A stretch of 64,000 bases of DNA, taken from NCBI GenBank assembly GCA_021202515.1, contig JAJQCW010000057.1, positions 21,296 to 85,295 on the forward strand. The letters run 5' to 3'. Positions 15,644-24,226 of the stretch are shown one piece after another (the first letter of the stretch is position 1; each line of letters opens with the position of its first letter). A model generated the notes under the pieces. The model saw only the letters and a program-made list of their open reading frames with translations, was not told the origin of the DNA and ran no database searches. Source of the DNA: Clostridiales bacterium (GTDB lineage Bacteria > Bacillota > Clostridia > Oscillospirales > Oscillospiraceae). The position numbers were made by a program, and so were the translations under genes.

Positions 15644-15884
15644 CATTGGTTATCCCCTTTGTTCAGTCATATGCCAGAAACCCCTCCTCCACCGCCTAAA
15701 GGCGGCGGCCCTCCTCCGCCGTCAAGCGGCACTTCCGCTTCGCTCCCTGCCCTTTCAGGGGAGGCAAGGGGGATAGTGCTTGTCGCTTGGTACCGGTTTT
15801 GTTCGACAGATACATAATTTTTAGTAAAAATCGTTATTTCTAACCACTAGCCACTGAAAAAGGCTGATTTAAGGTGTCAACTAG
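15644..15884. repeat. Family 1 hairpin element
   Basis: The left end TTGGTTATCCCCTTTGTTCAG and the degenerate right end GGCTGATTTAAGGTGTCAAC are partial inverted repeats. The core has the CCGCC-TAAA-GGCGG hairpin, the module that reads CAGGGAGCGAAGCGGAAGT...CCGCTTGACGG on the minus strand (15719-15749), and the CCCTTTCAGGGG hairpin. That module is nearly identical to an in-frame insert in the GT8 gene at 27909. Confidence 0.75.
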
Positions 15885-15900
15885 ATTTACCAATTCCCTC

Positions 15901-15929
15901 TTGCATATAGAACGAATGTTTGATATACT
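15901..15929 (+). promoter_or_regulatory. Promoter of the DUF1385-prmC operon
   Basis: TTGCAT (15901-15906), 17-nt spacer, TATACT (15924-15929), directly after the family 1 element. Confidence 0.7.
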
Positions 15930-15957
15930 ATCTCATTGGTAAGGAGCGCTTCCAACC

Positions 15958-16917
15958 ATGCAAAAGCAAAGCAATTCCCCTTCCGACAGCAGCTTCCGCA
16001 CCTCCATCGGCGGGCAGGCCCTCATCGAGGGCATCCTCATGCGCGGCCCCCACAAGCAGGCCATCGTCGTCCGCCGCCCGGACGGAGAAATGGAGGTCAA
16101 AGAGGAACCTCTCAAACTCATCAAAGACCGACACCCCATTTTGGGGGTCCCCTTCATCCGCGGCACCGTGAACTTTCTGGACTCTATGGTCAAGGGCGTC
16201 CAGGCGCTGATGTTCTCCGCCGAGTTCTACCCGGAGGAAGAGGAAGAAGAACCCTCCAAGTTCGAACTCTGGCTGGAGAAGCACCTGGGCACCGACGCCT
16301 TCAACCAGGCCATCATCTACCTGGCGGTGGTGCTGGGCGTGGGCTTCTCCGTGGTGCTGTTCATCCTGCTGCCGGCCCTGGTGTTCGGTCTGCTGCAAAA
16401 CGTCATCCCCAGCTTTTTCATCCGCAACCTGCTGGAGGGGGCCACCCGTATCGTCATCTTTTTCATTTATCTCATTCTCTGCTCCAAACAGCAGGACATG
16501 AAGCGGGTGTTCGCCTACCACGGCGCGGAACACAAGACCATCTTCTGTTATGAGCGGCGACTGCCCCTGACGGTGGAGAACGTGCGGGATATGCCCCGGC
16601 ACCATCCCCGCTGCGGCACCAGCTTCCTGTTTGTGGTCATGGTCATCGCCATTCTGATTTTCTCGGTGGTACAGGTGGAGAACGTGGTGCTCCAACTGGT
16701 CATCAAATTGCTGCTGCTGCCGGTGGTGGTGGGCATCACCTACGAGATCAACCGCTGGATGGGCCGACACGACAACCTGCTCTCCCGCGTTTGCACCGCG
16801 CCGGGGCTTTGGATGCAGAATTTCACCACCAACGAGCCGGACGACAGCATGATCGAGTGCGCCATTGAAGCGCTGAAACGGGTCATCCCGGAAGAGGACG
16901 GCGCGGACGCCTGGTAA
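15958..16917 (+). CDS. DUF1385 (YqhQ-type) membrane protein
   Basis: A 319-aa protein with the conserved N-terminal IGGQALIEGILMRG block that defines DUF1385/YqhQ, four hydrophobic segments (about 115-140, 150-172, 225-245, 248-265), and YHGAEHKTIFCYE plus HPRCGTSF in the middle, His/Cys-rich motifs that may bind metal. The family is widespread in Firmicutes, commonly next to prmC and prfA, and its function is unsettled. Here prmC follows after 22 bp, but prfA is not next in line. ATG 15958 follows TAAGGAGCG. Confidence 0.88.
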   Translation: MQKQSNSPSDSSFRTSIGGQALIEGILMRGPHKQAIVVRRPDGEMEVKEEPLKLIKDRHPILGVPFIRGTVNFLDSMVKGVQALMFSAEFYPEEEEEEPSKFELWLEKHLGTDAFNQAIIYLAVVLGVGFSVVLFILLPALVFGLLQNVIPSFFIRNLLEGATRIVIFFIYLILCSKQQDMKRVFAYHGAEHKTIFCYERRLPLTVENVRDMPRHHPRCGTSFLFVVMVIAILIFSVVQVENVVLQLVIKLLLLPVVVGITYEINRWMGRHDNLLSRVCTAPGLWMQNFTTNEPDDSMIECAIEALKRVIPEEDGADAW

Positions 16918-16939
16918 GAGCAGGAGAGGAGGGGACGCT

Positions 16940-17800
16940 ATGGCAAAAATCTACAACACCATCTATATGGACATCCGCCAGCGGCTGCGCAAAGCCGGGG
17001 TGGAGGAGGCCCAGTTGGAGGCGCGGGAACTGATTTGCTGTGCCACTGGCAAGAGCCGGGAGGAGTTTTACCGCTGTATGCAGCTCTACGCCACCACGGA
17101 GACCGAGGCGGCCATTGAGGTTCTGGTCCGGCGGCGGCTGTCCGGCGAACCCCTGGCCTACATCCTGGGCCACTGGGACTTCTATGGCCTGGACCTGCTG
17201 GTGAACAGCAGCGTTCTCATCCCCCGGCCTGACACGGAGCGGGTGGCGGAGCGGGCCATCGAAATTGCCAGAGGCTCCGGCGAACACGCCAGAGTGTTGG
17301 ACCTCTGCTGCGGCACCGGCTGCATTGGGCTGGCGGTGGCCAAACACGCCCCCAACTGCCGGGTAGTGCTGGCCGACCTCTCCGAAGAGGCCCTGGCCGT
17401 GGCCCGGAAGAATATGGTGCGCACCGGCCTCAGCGGGCAGATCACCACCTTCCGCGCCGACGCGTTGGAGCGTCCCCCGGAGCTGATTTGGGATTTCAAC
17501 CTGATCGTCTGCAACCCCCCTTACGTCCGCTCCGGCGACATGGCCGGGCTGGACCCCTCTGTTCGGGACTTTGAACCCGCCCTGGCCCTGGACGGTGGCC
17601 CTGACGGGCTGGAATTTTACCGCCGGGTGGCGGCGAATTGGCGCAAGGCCATGCGCTCCACCTGCATCCTGCTCTTTGAGGTGGGGGACGACCAGGCCGA
17701 CGACGTGGAACACGTCCTGGCCGTCAATGGCTACCGCAACCTCCGCCGCCACAAGGACGCCTTCGGCCACTGGCGGACGGTCGAGGGGTCGGTCATGTGA
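16940..17800 (+). CDS. prmC: Peptide chain release factor N5-glutamine methyltransferase
   Basis: A 286-aa cytosolic SAM-dependent methyltransferase that methylates the GGQ glutamine of release factors. It has an N-terminal helical release-factor-binding domain (about 1-85, with GEPLAYILGHWDFYGL) and a Rossmann domain with the SAM loop VLDLCCGTGCIGLA (about 116-129) and the catalytic NPPY at about 191-194. Length is typical. ATG 16940 follows AGGAGAGGAGGGG. In many Firmicutes the order is yqhQ-prmC-prfA; the third place here is taken by a family 1 repeat. Confidence 0.95.
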   Translation: MAKIYNTIYMDIRQRLRKAGVEEAQLEARELICCATGKSREEFYRCMQLYATTETEAAIEVLVRRRLSGEPLAYILGHWDFYGLDLLVNSSVLIPRPDTERVAERAIEIARGSGEHARVLDLCCGTGCIGLAVAKHAPNCRVVLADLSEEALAVARKNMVRTGLSGQITTFRADALERPPELIWDFNLIVCNPPYVRSGDMAGLDPSVRDFEPALALDGGPDGLEFYRRVAANWRKAMRSTCILLFEVGDDQADDVEHVLAVNGYRNLRRHKDAFGHWRTVEGSVM

Positions 17801-17802
17801 GC

Positions 17803-17965
17803 AAAACCCCTCCGCCGTCAAGCGGCACTTCCGGGGCTTTGCCCCTCCCTGCGCCACCGCCTAAAGGCGGCGGTCCTCCTCCGCCGTCAAGCGGCACTTC
17901 CGGGGCTTTGCCCCTCCCTGCCCTTTCAGGGGAGGCAAGAGGGAGAGTGCTTGTTTTTGGCAACT
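17803..17965. repeat. Family 1 hairpin element, internally duplicated
   Basis: Directly after the prmC stop. The CCGTCAAGCGGCACTTCCGG-GGCTTTGCCCC module occurs twice (about 17814 and 17884) on either side of the CCGCC-TAAA-GGCGG hairpin, followed by CCCTTTCAGGGG and GGCAAGAGGG. This shows that modules within the element can be duplicated. Confidence 0.75.
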
Positions 17966-18046
17966 TCTTTCTCAACAAGCACAGTTCTTTACAAATGGTT
18001 GTTTCCAACTGCCACTCATAAACTCTTGTGACGCAAGGAGGTCAAA

Positions 18047-18625
18047 ATGGTACGCTGCACCAGTGAGCGCGGCCCGGAGGAACAGGCTCTGTTGCAGGAG
18101 CTGGCCCTCCAGGAGGTTTTTGCCGCCCGTCAAAAATCCCGGCGCAAGGGTTCCTCTGTCCTGCGCTGGGTTCTCCCCGTCCTCTGCGCTGTGGTTGCCG
18201 GGTTCTGTGTTTGGTATGGGCAGCGGATGCGCAGTTTTGGCCGTACCCAGATGTCCAATGCCTTTTTTGCCTTTTGCGCAGTCTATGTGGTGCTGGCGGT
18301 CTGGGCGCTGCCCCCTGTGCGGGACGCTCTGACCAAAGCGGGCACTCGCATTGCCCTGCGGCGGCAGCTTCGGAGCAGCCCCATGGCGTACGACGGCCCC
18401 ATCGAGTACCGCTTTGACGCGGCGGGGGTGGAAACCGTCTCCGCCCACAGCCAGACGACCAACGACTGGAGCGTTTACCGCTGCTGGGGGGAGCAGGGGC
18501 ATTATCTTTACCTGCGGATGCCCACCGGCGGAGTGTCGGTGTTGGTGGACCGGGCGCGGCTCTCCCCGGAGGAAGAGGCGGAGTTGCTGGGGCTGCTGGC
18601 GGCGCTGCCGAAGGAAGAAATGTGA
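18047..18625 (+). CDS. YcxB-like membrane protein
   Basis: A 192-aa protein with two transmembrane helices (about 42-60 and 70-90), then a C-terminal beta domain of the YcxB type: IEYRFDAAGVETVSAHSQTTNDWSVY followed by a strand ending in YLYLRMP and VLVDRARLSPEE. That domain usually carries a tryptophan after a polar stretch (here NDWSVYR), and its role is unknown. ATG 18047 has an excellent AAGGAGGTC site. Monocistronic between a family 1 and a family 2 repeat. Confidence 0.65.
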   Translation: MVRCTSERGPEEQALLQELALQEVFAARQKSRRKGSSVLRWVLPVLCAVVAGFCVWYGQRMRSFGRTQMSNAFFAFCAVYVVLAVWALPPVRDALTKAGTRIALRRQLRSSPMAYDGPIEYRFDAAGVETVSAHSQTTNDWSVYRCWGEQGHYLYLRMPTGGVSVLVDRARLSPEEEAELLGLLAALPKEEM

Positions 18626-18668
18626 CTGGTTAGCTCCATCAGCTTGCTCTGGATTGTTCCCTCACGCC

Positions 18669-18738
18669 TGTAGGGGCGGCCCTTGGCCGCCCGCAGGAAC
18701 CGCCTGCTTATCTTGGGCGGCCAAGGGCCGCCCCTACA
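18669..18738. repeat. Family 2 palindrome
   Basis: TGTAGGGGCGGCCCTTGGCC and GGCCAAGGGCCGCCCCTACA form nearly perfect inverted arms. It lies only 66 bp upstream of recA, within the region expected to hold the recA promoter. Confidence 0.85.
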
Positions 18739-18804
18739 CATAAAACAGCAAAAGAAAAATCAAAGTTTTATTCTATACACCGGTTCAGGAAAGGTAGAAC
18801 ACTT

Positions 18805-20001
18805 ATGGCTGCAAAGAAATCCTCCAATTCCTCAGTGAAGGTCGTCCCGCCCTCTGACAAGAGCAAGGCGCTGGAGACCGCCATCTCCCAAATCGAGCGG
18901 GCTTACGGCAAAGGCTCCATCATGCGCATGGGGGACAACGCCTCCATCCAGGTGGAGGCCATTCCCACAGGCTCCCTGGGGCTGGACCTGGCTCTGGGCA
19001 TCGGCGGCGTCCCCCGCGGGCGCATCGTGGAAATCTACGGGCCGGAGTCCTCCGGTAAGACCACTTTGGCCCTGCACATCGTGGCCCAGGCCCAGAAGCT
19101 GGGCGGCGAGGTGGCCTATATCGACGCGGAACACGCCATGGACCCCAGCTATGCCCGCGCCCTGGGCGTGGACATCGACTCCATGCTCATCTCCCAGCCG
19201 GACACCGGCGAGCAGGGGCTCGAAATCTGCGAGCAGTTGGTGCGCTCCGGCGCGCTGGACGTGGTAGTCGTGGACTCCGTGGCGGCGTTGGTGCCCCGCG
19301 CTGAAATCGAGGGCGAGATGGGCGACAGCTTCGTGGGCCTCCAGGCCCGGCTGATGAGCCAGGCCCTGCGGAAGCTGGCCGGCTGCATCTCCAAGACCAA
19401 CTGCGTGGTCATCTTCATCAACCAGCTCCGGGAAAAAATCGGCGTCATGTATGGCAACCCGGAGACCACTACCGGCGGCCGGGCGCTGAAATTCTACGCC
19501 TCCGTCCGCATCGACATCCGCCGTATCCAGTCCCTGAAGGTGGGCGGCGAGGTCGTCGGCAACCACACCCGCGCCAAGGTGGTCAAAAACAAAGTCGCGC
19601 CCCCCTTCCGGGAGGCGGAGTTCGACATCATGTACGGCGAGGGCATCTCCCAGATGGGCGAGCTGGTGGACCTGGGCGTGCAGTTGGGACTGGTGGAGAA
19701 GTCCGGCAGTTGGTTCTCCATGGGGGAGACCCGTTTGGGCCAGGGCCGGGACAGCGCCAAGCTCTACTTCCAAGAGCACCCGGACGAGGCCGCCAAGCTG
19801 GACGCGGCCATTCGCGCCAATTCCTACAAGCTGCTCAGCCGTCAGGGGCTGGCTGCCGCCAGAGCCGCAGGCCGCGCCCCCGTGGAGGAGACAGCGGCAG
19901 CTCCCGCCGAGCCTGCGCCTGCTCCCGCCCCCAGGGACATGGACGACTTCGACAAGCTGATGAACGGGCTGGACATCTCCGCCGAGGACTTTGAGGGCTG
20001 A
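18805..20001 (+). CDS. recA: Recombinase A
   Basis: A 398-aa DNA strand-exchange ATPase central to homologous recombination and the SOS response. Walker [14 protein letters not shown] is at about residues 75-87, [21 protein letters not shown] is the Walker B region, and [30 protein letters not shown] carries DNA loop 2 (about 197-226). The C terminus is about 45 residues longer than usual, Ala/Pro-rich, ending in the acidic [19 protein letters not shown]. The stop overlaps the recX ATG by one base. I found no CGAAC-N4-GTTCG LexA box just upstream; the stretch is AT-rich with a family 2 repeat before it. Confidence 0.98.
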   Translation: MAAKKSSNSSVKVVPPSDKSKALETAISQIERAYGKGSIMRMGDNASIQVEAIPTGSLGLDLALGIGGVPRGRIVEIYGPESSGKTTLALHIVAQAQKLGGEVAYIDAEHAMDPSYARALGVDIDSMLISQPDTGEQGLEICEQLVRSGALDVVVVDSVAALVPRAEIEGEMGDSFVGLQARLMSQALRKLAGCISKTNCVVIFINQLREKIGVMYGNPETTTGGRALKFYASVRIDIRRIQSLKVGGEVVGNHTRAKVVKNKVAPPFREAEFDIMYGEGISQMGELVDLGVQLGLVEKSGSWFSMGETRLGQGRDSAKLYFQEHPDEAAKLDAAIRANSYKLLSRQGLAAARAAGRAPVEETAAAPAEPAPAPAPRDMDDFDKLMNGLDISAEDFEG

Positions 20002-20615
20002 TGCCTAGAATCATACGGCTGGAAGCCTCCAAGCACGTCAGGGGTCGGGTGCTGGTCTTTTTCCAGGACAGAGAACTGGTCAAACTCACCGAGGACGAGG
20101 TGCTGCTCCGGGGCCTTTTTGCCGGGCAGGAGCTTTCCGAAGAGGAATACGCCGCCCTGGTGCAGGATGGCAGGCTGTCCTCTGCTAAAACTGCCGCCGC
20201 CCGGCTCTGCTCCAGCAAGCTGCTCTCCCGGGGGGAGCTGCTGCAAAAGCTCCGGGACAAGGGGGAGGACCCCGCCTGTGCGCAGCAGGCGGCGGACTGG
20301 CTGGAAGAGCTGGGGGTGCTGGACGACAGCCGCTATGCCGCCTCCGTCGCCCGGCATTACGCCGCCCGGGGCTACGGGCGCAAAAAGCTGGAGCAGGAGT
20401 TTTTTCGCCGGAAAATCCCCCGTGAACTCTGGCCCCAGGCCCTGGAGGAGCTGCCCGACAGCGCCGGGACCATCGACCGTTTGATTGCCCAGCGGCTCGC
20501 TGACCCTTCCGACCCCAAAGAGGTAAACCGGGTGCAGAACTTCCTGCTCCGCCGGGGGTTTTCCTGGGGAGAGGTCAGAGAGGGGCTGGAGCGGTATCTG
20601 GCGGAACAGGGGTAA
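20001..20615 (+). CDS. recX: RecA regulator RecX
   Basis: A 204-aa helical protein that caps RecA filaments and inhibits strand exchange. Three RecX repeats are visible. The most typical stretches are LSRGELLQKLRDKGED, WLEELGVLDDSRYAASVARHYAARGYGRKKLEQEF and VQNFLLRRGFSWGEVREGLE. The ATG overlaps the recA stop (TGATG), so the pair is translationally coupled, as in many bacteria. A family 1 element in reverse orientation follows. Confidence 0.92.
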   Translation: MPRIIRLEASKHVRGRVLVFFQDRELVKLTEDEVLLRGLFAGQELSEEEYAALVQDGRLSSAKTAAARLCSSKLLSRGELLQKLRDKGEDPACAQQAADWLEELGVLDDSRYAASVARHYAARGYGRKKLEQEFFRRKIPRELWPQALEELPDSAGTIDRLIAQRLADPSDPKEVNRVQNFLLRRGFSWGEVREGLERYLAEQG

Positions 20616-20644
20616 GACCCCTGTGTTAAGAATAAATCTTGCTT

Positions 20645-20775
20645 GTCTGGTATCTGACCACCCCTCTTGCCTCCCCTGAAAGGGCAGGGAGGGGCAAAGC
20701 CCCGGAAGTGCCGCTTGACGGCGGAGGAGGGCCGCCGCCTTTAGGCGGTGGCGGATGGGTTTCCCGCTGGAATCA
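20645..20775. repeat. Family 1 hairpin element (reverse orientation)
   Basis: On the plus strand it reads CCTCTTGCCTCCCCTGAAAGGG, then CAGGGAGGGGCAAAGCCCCGG and AAGTGCCGCTTGACGGCGG, then CCGCCTTTAGGCGG, so it is inverted relative to the copies at 11690 and 15644. The upstream extension of the rimO ORF runs into it and is therefore not coding. Confidence 0.75.
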
Positions 20776-20835
20776 CTGACAACGTTGATTCACACGAATC
20801 CCCAAATCAATTTCCATCCCAAAAGAGGAATCCAC

Positions 20836-22176
20836 ATGAACCACTACAAAATCGCCTTCATCTCCCTGGGCTGCGACAAAAACCGGGTGAACCTGGAACA
20901 GATGATGAGCCTGGTGCAGGACGCGGGCCACACAATCGTCTCCCAGCCGGAGGGGGCGGACGTCTGCGTCATCAACACCTGCGGCTTCATCGACGCCGCC
21001 AAGGAGGAGGGCATTGCCAACATTTTGGCTATGGCCCACCTGAAAGAAGAAGGTTCCCTGACCAAAATTCTGGTCACCGGCTGCCTGAGCCAGCGCTATC
21101 GGGAGGAAATCAAGGAATCCCTCCCGGAGGTGGACGGTATCCTCGGCACCGGCAGCTACACCGACATCGTCGCCGCCATCGAGGACGTAATGGGGGAGCG
21201 CTTTCCCGAATACTACGGGGACATCAACCACACCGACGACGAGGGCCTGCGGGTGCTGACCACCGAGCCGTATTTCGCCTATCTCAAGGTGGCGGAGGGC
21301 TGCAACAACAACTGCGCCTTCTGCGCCATCCCCCGCATCCGGGGCCGCTACCGCAGCCGCCCCATGGAAAACCTGCTGGCGGAGGCCCGGTATCTCTCCG
21401 AGCAGGGGGTGCAGGAGCTGATTTTGATCGCGCAGGACGTGACCCGCTACGGCACCGACCTGTACCACACCCACAAGCTGCCCGACCTGCTGCGGGAGCT
21501 GTGCAAACTGGACTTCCACTGGATACGGCTCCACTACCTCTACCCCAACGACCTGACCGACGAAATGCTGGAGGTCATCGCCACGGAGCCGAAAATCGTC
21601 CACTATTTGGACATCCCCCTCCAGCACTGCAACGACGAGCTGCTCTCCGTTATGCACCGGCGGGGCACCAAGGCGGAAATCATCAACTTGCTGGATAAAA
21701 TTCGACAAAAAATACCGGATGTAGTCTTTCGGACCTCCCTCATCACCGGTCTCCCCGGCGAGGACGAGGAAAAATTCGACGAGCTGTGTGACTTCCTCCG
21801 TGAGCAGAAGTTGGTGCGGGCGGGAGTGTTCCAGTTCTCCCCGGAGGAGGGGACTCGCGCCGCCACCATGCCAAATCAGGTGGAGCCGGAGGTGGCCGCC
21901 CGGCGGCTGGAGCTGCTGGTGGACCTCCAGAGCGACGTGATGGACGAATACAACGAATCCCGCCTGGGCGAGACGGTAGAGGTGCTGGTGGAGGGCTTCG
22001 ATGAGGAAATGGGCTGCTGGCGGGGCCGCACCTACGCCGACGCCCCGGACATCGACGGCCACGTCTACTTCACCGCCGCGGGAGAAATTCCCGCCGGCAG
22101 CTTCGTCCCCGTCCTGTTGACGGACACGGTGGATGGTGATATGATGGGGGAAATCCAAGACGACGCTGAGGAGTAA
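20836..22176 (+). CDS. rimO: Ribosomal protein S12 methylthiotransferase RimO
   Basis: A 446-aa radical-SAM enzyme that methylthiolates Asp88 of ribosomal protein S12. N-terminal UPF0004 domain with cluster cysteines in SLGCDKN, NTCGFID and VTGCLSQR. The radical-SAM core has CNNNCAFCAIP (CxxxCxxC) followed by RGRYRSRP, and the C terminus is a TRAM domain (about 375-440). SLGCDKN and CAIP favour RimO over the tRNA enzyme MiaB. ATG 20836 follows AAGAGGAATCCAC; the track start adds 27 codons from a repeat. pgsA follows 68 bp later, a common neighbour in Firmicutes. Confidence 0.95.
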   Translation: MNHYKIAFISLGCDKNRVNLEQMMSLVQDAGHTIVSQPEGADVCVINTCGFIDAAKEEGIANILAMAHLKEEGSLTKILVTGCLSQRYREEIKESLPEVDGILGTGSYTDIVAAIEDVMGERFPEYYGDINHTDDEGLRVLTTEPYFAYLKVAEGCNNNCAFCAIPRIRGRYRSRPMENLLAEARYLSEQGVQELILIAQDVTRYGTDLYHTHKLPDLLRELCKLDFHWIRLHYLYPNDLTDEMLEVIATEPKIVHYLDIPLQHCNDELLSVMHRRGTKAEIINLLDKIRQKIPDVVFRTSLITGLPGEDEEKFDELCDFLREQKLVRAGVFQFSPEEGTRAATMPNQVEPEVAARRLELLVDLQSDVMDEYNESRLGETVEVLVEGFDEEMGCWRGRTYADAPDIDGHVYFTAAGEIPAGSFVPVLLTDTVDGDMMGEIQDDAEE

Positions 22177-22244
22177 GCCCCAAGTGCTGCCGCCCCACCC
22201 TTTCCCCGCGCAATGCCGGAACCGTTCTTTAGGAGAGTTGAAAT

Positions 22245-22772
22245 ATGAACACTGCTAACAAAATCACAATGGTTCGGGTCGTTCTGATCCCTGTTTTTCT
22301 CGTCGTCCTCTATTTGGACTTTCCCTATCACATCTGGGTGGGGCTGGCCGTCTTTCTCATCGCCAGCCTCAGCGACTTTCTGGACGGCTATATCGCCCGC
22401 TCCCGGAACATGATCACCGACTTCGGCAAGTTCATGGACCCCATCGCGGACAAGATGCTGGTCACCTCCGCCATGTGTATGTTCGTGGCCTGGGGCCGGA
22501 TGGAGGCGTGGATGCTGCTGGTGGTGCTGACGCGGGAGTTCGCCGTCTCCGCCATGCGGCTGGTGGCGGCCAGCGAGGGCAAGGTCATTGCCGCCGCCTG
22601 GTCCGGCAAGGTGAAAACCGCCTCCACCATGGTCTGCATCATCCTGATGCTGGCGGTGTCCATCCCCGTGCTGGATACCCTTTGCTGCTGGGTCATCGTG
22701 GTGACCACGGTATATTCCGGCGTGGAATACTTCGTCAAGAACAAGGATGTCATCAATTGGGCGGATATGTGA
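22245..22772 (+). CDS. pgsA: CDP-diacylglycerol--glycerol-3-phosphate 3-phosphatidyltransferase
   Basis: A 175-aa membrane enzyme that makes phosphatidylglycerol phosphate from CDP-diacylglycerol and glycerol-3-phosphate. It shows the CDP-alcohol phosphotransferase motif D-G-x2-A-R-x8-G-x3-D-x3-D as DFLDGYIARSRNMITDFGKF followed by MDPIADK (about residues 44-70), and about five hydrophobic segments. NKITMVRVVLIP at the N terminus is typical. ATG 22245 follows TAGGAGAGTTG. It fits the rimO-pgsA neighbourhood of Firmicutes. Confidence 0.95.
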   Translation: MNTANKITMVRVVLIPVFLVVLYLDFPYHIWVGLAVFLIASLSDFLDGYIARSRNMITDFGKFMDPIADKMLVTSAMCMFVAWGRMEAWMLLVVLTREFAVSAMRLVAASEGKVIAAAWSGKVKTASTMVCIILMLAVSIPVLDTLCCWVIVVTTVYSGVEYFVKNKDVINWADM

Positions 22773-22776
22773 CGCC

Positions 22777-23337
22777 GTGAAGGTGCTGAAAAAGGGGCTG
22801 CTGGCCCTGTTGGGAGTGGTTTTCGCGGGAGCGGTCCTCTTGTTCGTGGTGTTCCCCCTGGCCGCGCCCTATCAATACCACAATGTCTGCTATAAAATCT
22901 CCAACCTGACCATGCTTCGCATCCCCAGCCTGTGGAGCCGGGGCGTGGCTCTCTCTGGGGAGGAAGTCGCCCAGGCGTCGGAGGACATCGCCGCGTGGCT
23001 GGCCACAGAGGGGCTGGACACCTCTGTGGACCCTGATTATCCTGACGTGACCATGACCGCACTCCAGGGCCGCTGGATGTGGAAAAATCTCGGCGGGGAT
23101 TCGGAGGAGCTGTATTTCAACGGCAACCAGTGTACCGTCACCATCTCCTATCTGGACATGGAGGAGGAGACCTACGACTGCGCCATTCTAAACCGCTCGG
23201 CGGCGGGGCTTTGTCCCAAGCTGGTAATTTTCAACTACCCCGGCGAGACCGCCGGGCTGACCTACTACATCACCGAGGTCAGCGACGACACCTTTTACTG
23301 CGCCGCCCAGGAGATGTTGTTCTACCGGGTGGAGTAG
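22777..23337 (+). CDS. Small exported/anchored protein of unknown function
   Basis: I do not recognise a family. The 186-aa product starts with a basic stretch and one strong helix (KVLKKGLLALLGVVFAGAVLLFVVFPLA, about 1-28), so it is membrane-anchored or exported. The rest is a mixed beta domain with YFNGNQCTVTISYLDMEEETYDCAIL and two to four cysteines. I prefer GTG 22777, which places the basic N terminus right before the helix; the track start at 22747 would overlap pgsA by 26 bp. The ribosome site is weak, so it is probably coupled to pgsA. The stop at 23337 is followed by the mntP riboswitch promoter. Confidence 0.55.
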   Translation: MKVLKKGLLALLGVVFAGAVLLFVVFPLAAPYQYHNVCYKISNLTMLRIPSLWSRGVALSGEEVAQASEDIAAWLATEGLDTSVDPDYPDVTMTALQGRWMWKNLGGDSEELYFNGNQCTVTISYLDMEEETYDCAILNRSAAGLCPKLVIFNYPGETAGLTYYITEVSDDTFYCAAQEMLFYRVE

Positions 23338-23361
23338 CGACAAAAAATGCAAACTGCCCCC

Positions 23362-23390
23362 TTGCGTTTGCCGAACGAATATGGTATGAT
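23362..23390 (+). promoter_or_regulatory. Promoter of mntP
   Basis: TTGCGT (23362-23367), 17-nt spacer, TATGAT (23385-23390), placing the start just ahead of the riboswitch. Confidence 0.8.
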
Positions 23391-23399
23391 GTAAAGGAA

Positions 23400-23530
23400 T
23401 AAGGGAGTAGTCGGCACAGCTATGGCAAGTGTGCGCCGGGGTCAACAGCCTGGAAGAGATTCCTGGCCCCGGCTGAAATGACGAGACTTATCTGCATGAG
23501 GAGCAGATAGGTCTCGCCTTTTTTTATTCT
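23400..23530 (+). promoter_or_regulatory. Manganese (yybP-ykoY) riboswitch with terminator
   Basis: AAGGGAGTAG near the 5' end and the CCTGG...GCCCCGGC region before ACGAGACTTATC match the conserved blocks of the yybP-ykoY aptamer. The last block is shared with a terminator: CGAGACTTATCTGC pairs with GCAGATAGGTCTCG (23482-23516), then CCTTTTTTTATT. The gene behind it is the manganese exporter mntP. Expected logic: manganese stabilises the aptamer, disrupts the terminator and switches mntP on. A second GC-rich hairpin (about 23552-23576) follows before the ribosome site. Confidence 0.88.
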
Positions 23531-23655
23531 GACTATCCCGGCGCAAAAAAATGCGGCGCGTTATGCCGCGCCGCAGAGGAGAAATGAGGAAACGCTGCGC
23601 AATCGACCTTGCCGAACGGTACGGAGTTTCCTCAACAAATGAGGAGGAGAACAAC

Positions 23656-24219
23656 ATGGGATTGTGGGAATTGTTTGTCATTGCGGTGGGCCTGTCCATG
23701 GACGCTTTCGCGGTGGCGGTGTGCAAGGGCCTTTCTGTGGAGAAAGTGCGGCCCAGGCATCTGCTGTGCGTGGGGCTGTGGTTCGGCGGCTTTCAGGCGC
23801 TGATGCCCCTCATCGGCTACCTGCTGGGCAGCGGCTTCCAGAGCCTGGTGGAGCATGTGGACCACTGGATCGCCTTTGTGCTGCTGGCGCTGATCGGCGG
23901 CAACATGGTCCGAGAGTCCCGGGGTGAGGCGGAGGAAGTGGACGCCTCCTTCGCGGTCGGGGCGATGCTGGCCCTGGCGGTGGCCACCAGCATCGACGCG
24001 CTGGCCGTGGGCGTAACTTTTGCCTTTTTGCAGGTGGACATCCTCCCGGCGGTGTGCTTCATCGGCTGTATCACCTTCGTGCTGTCCTGTGTGGGCTTGC
24101 AGGTGGGCAACGTGTTCGGCGCCCGGTACAAGTCGCGTGCGGAGTTGGTCGGGGGGCTGGTGCTGATTCTGATGGGCGTCAAGATTTTGCTGGAGCATTT
24201 GGGGGTCATCGGGTTTTAA
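23656..24219 (+). CDS. mntP: Manganese efflux pump MntP
   Basis: A 187-aa membrane protein with six predicted helices in two homologous halves. Family signature: [15 protein letters not shown] in the first half (Asp near residue 15) and [15 protein letters not shown] in the second, whose aspartates are needed for Mn export. It protects against manganese excess. ATG 23656 follows GAGGAGGAG and gives the usual MntP length; the track start is 35 codons too early and lies in the leader. The riboswitch upstream independently supports the function. Confidence 0.95.
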   Translation: MGLWELFVIAVGLSMDAFAVAVCKGLSVEKVRPRHLLCVGLWFGGFQALMPLIGYLLGSGFQSLVEHVDHWIAFVLLALIGGNMVRESRGEAEEVDASFAVGAMLALAVATSIDALAVGVTFAFLQVDILPAVCFIGCITFVLSCVGLQVGNVFGARYKSRAELVGGLVLILMGVKILLEHLGVIGF

Positions 24220-24226
24220 GCCGCAC

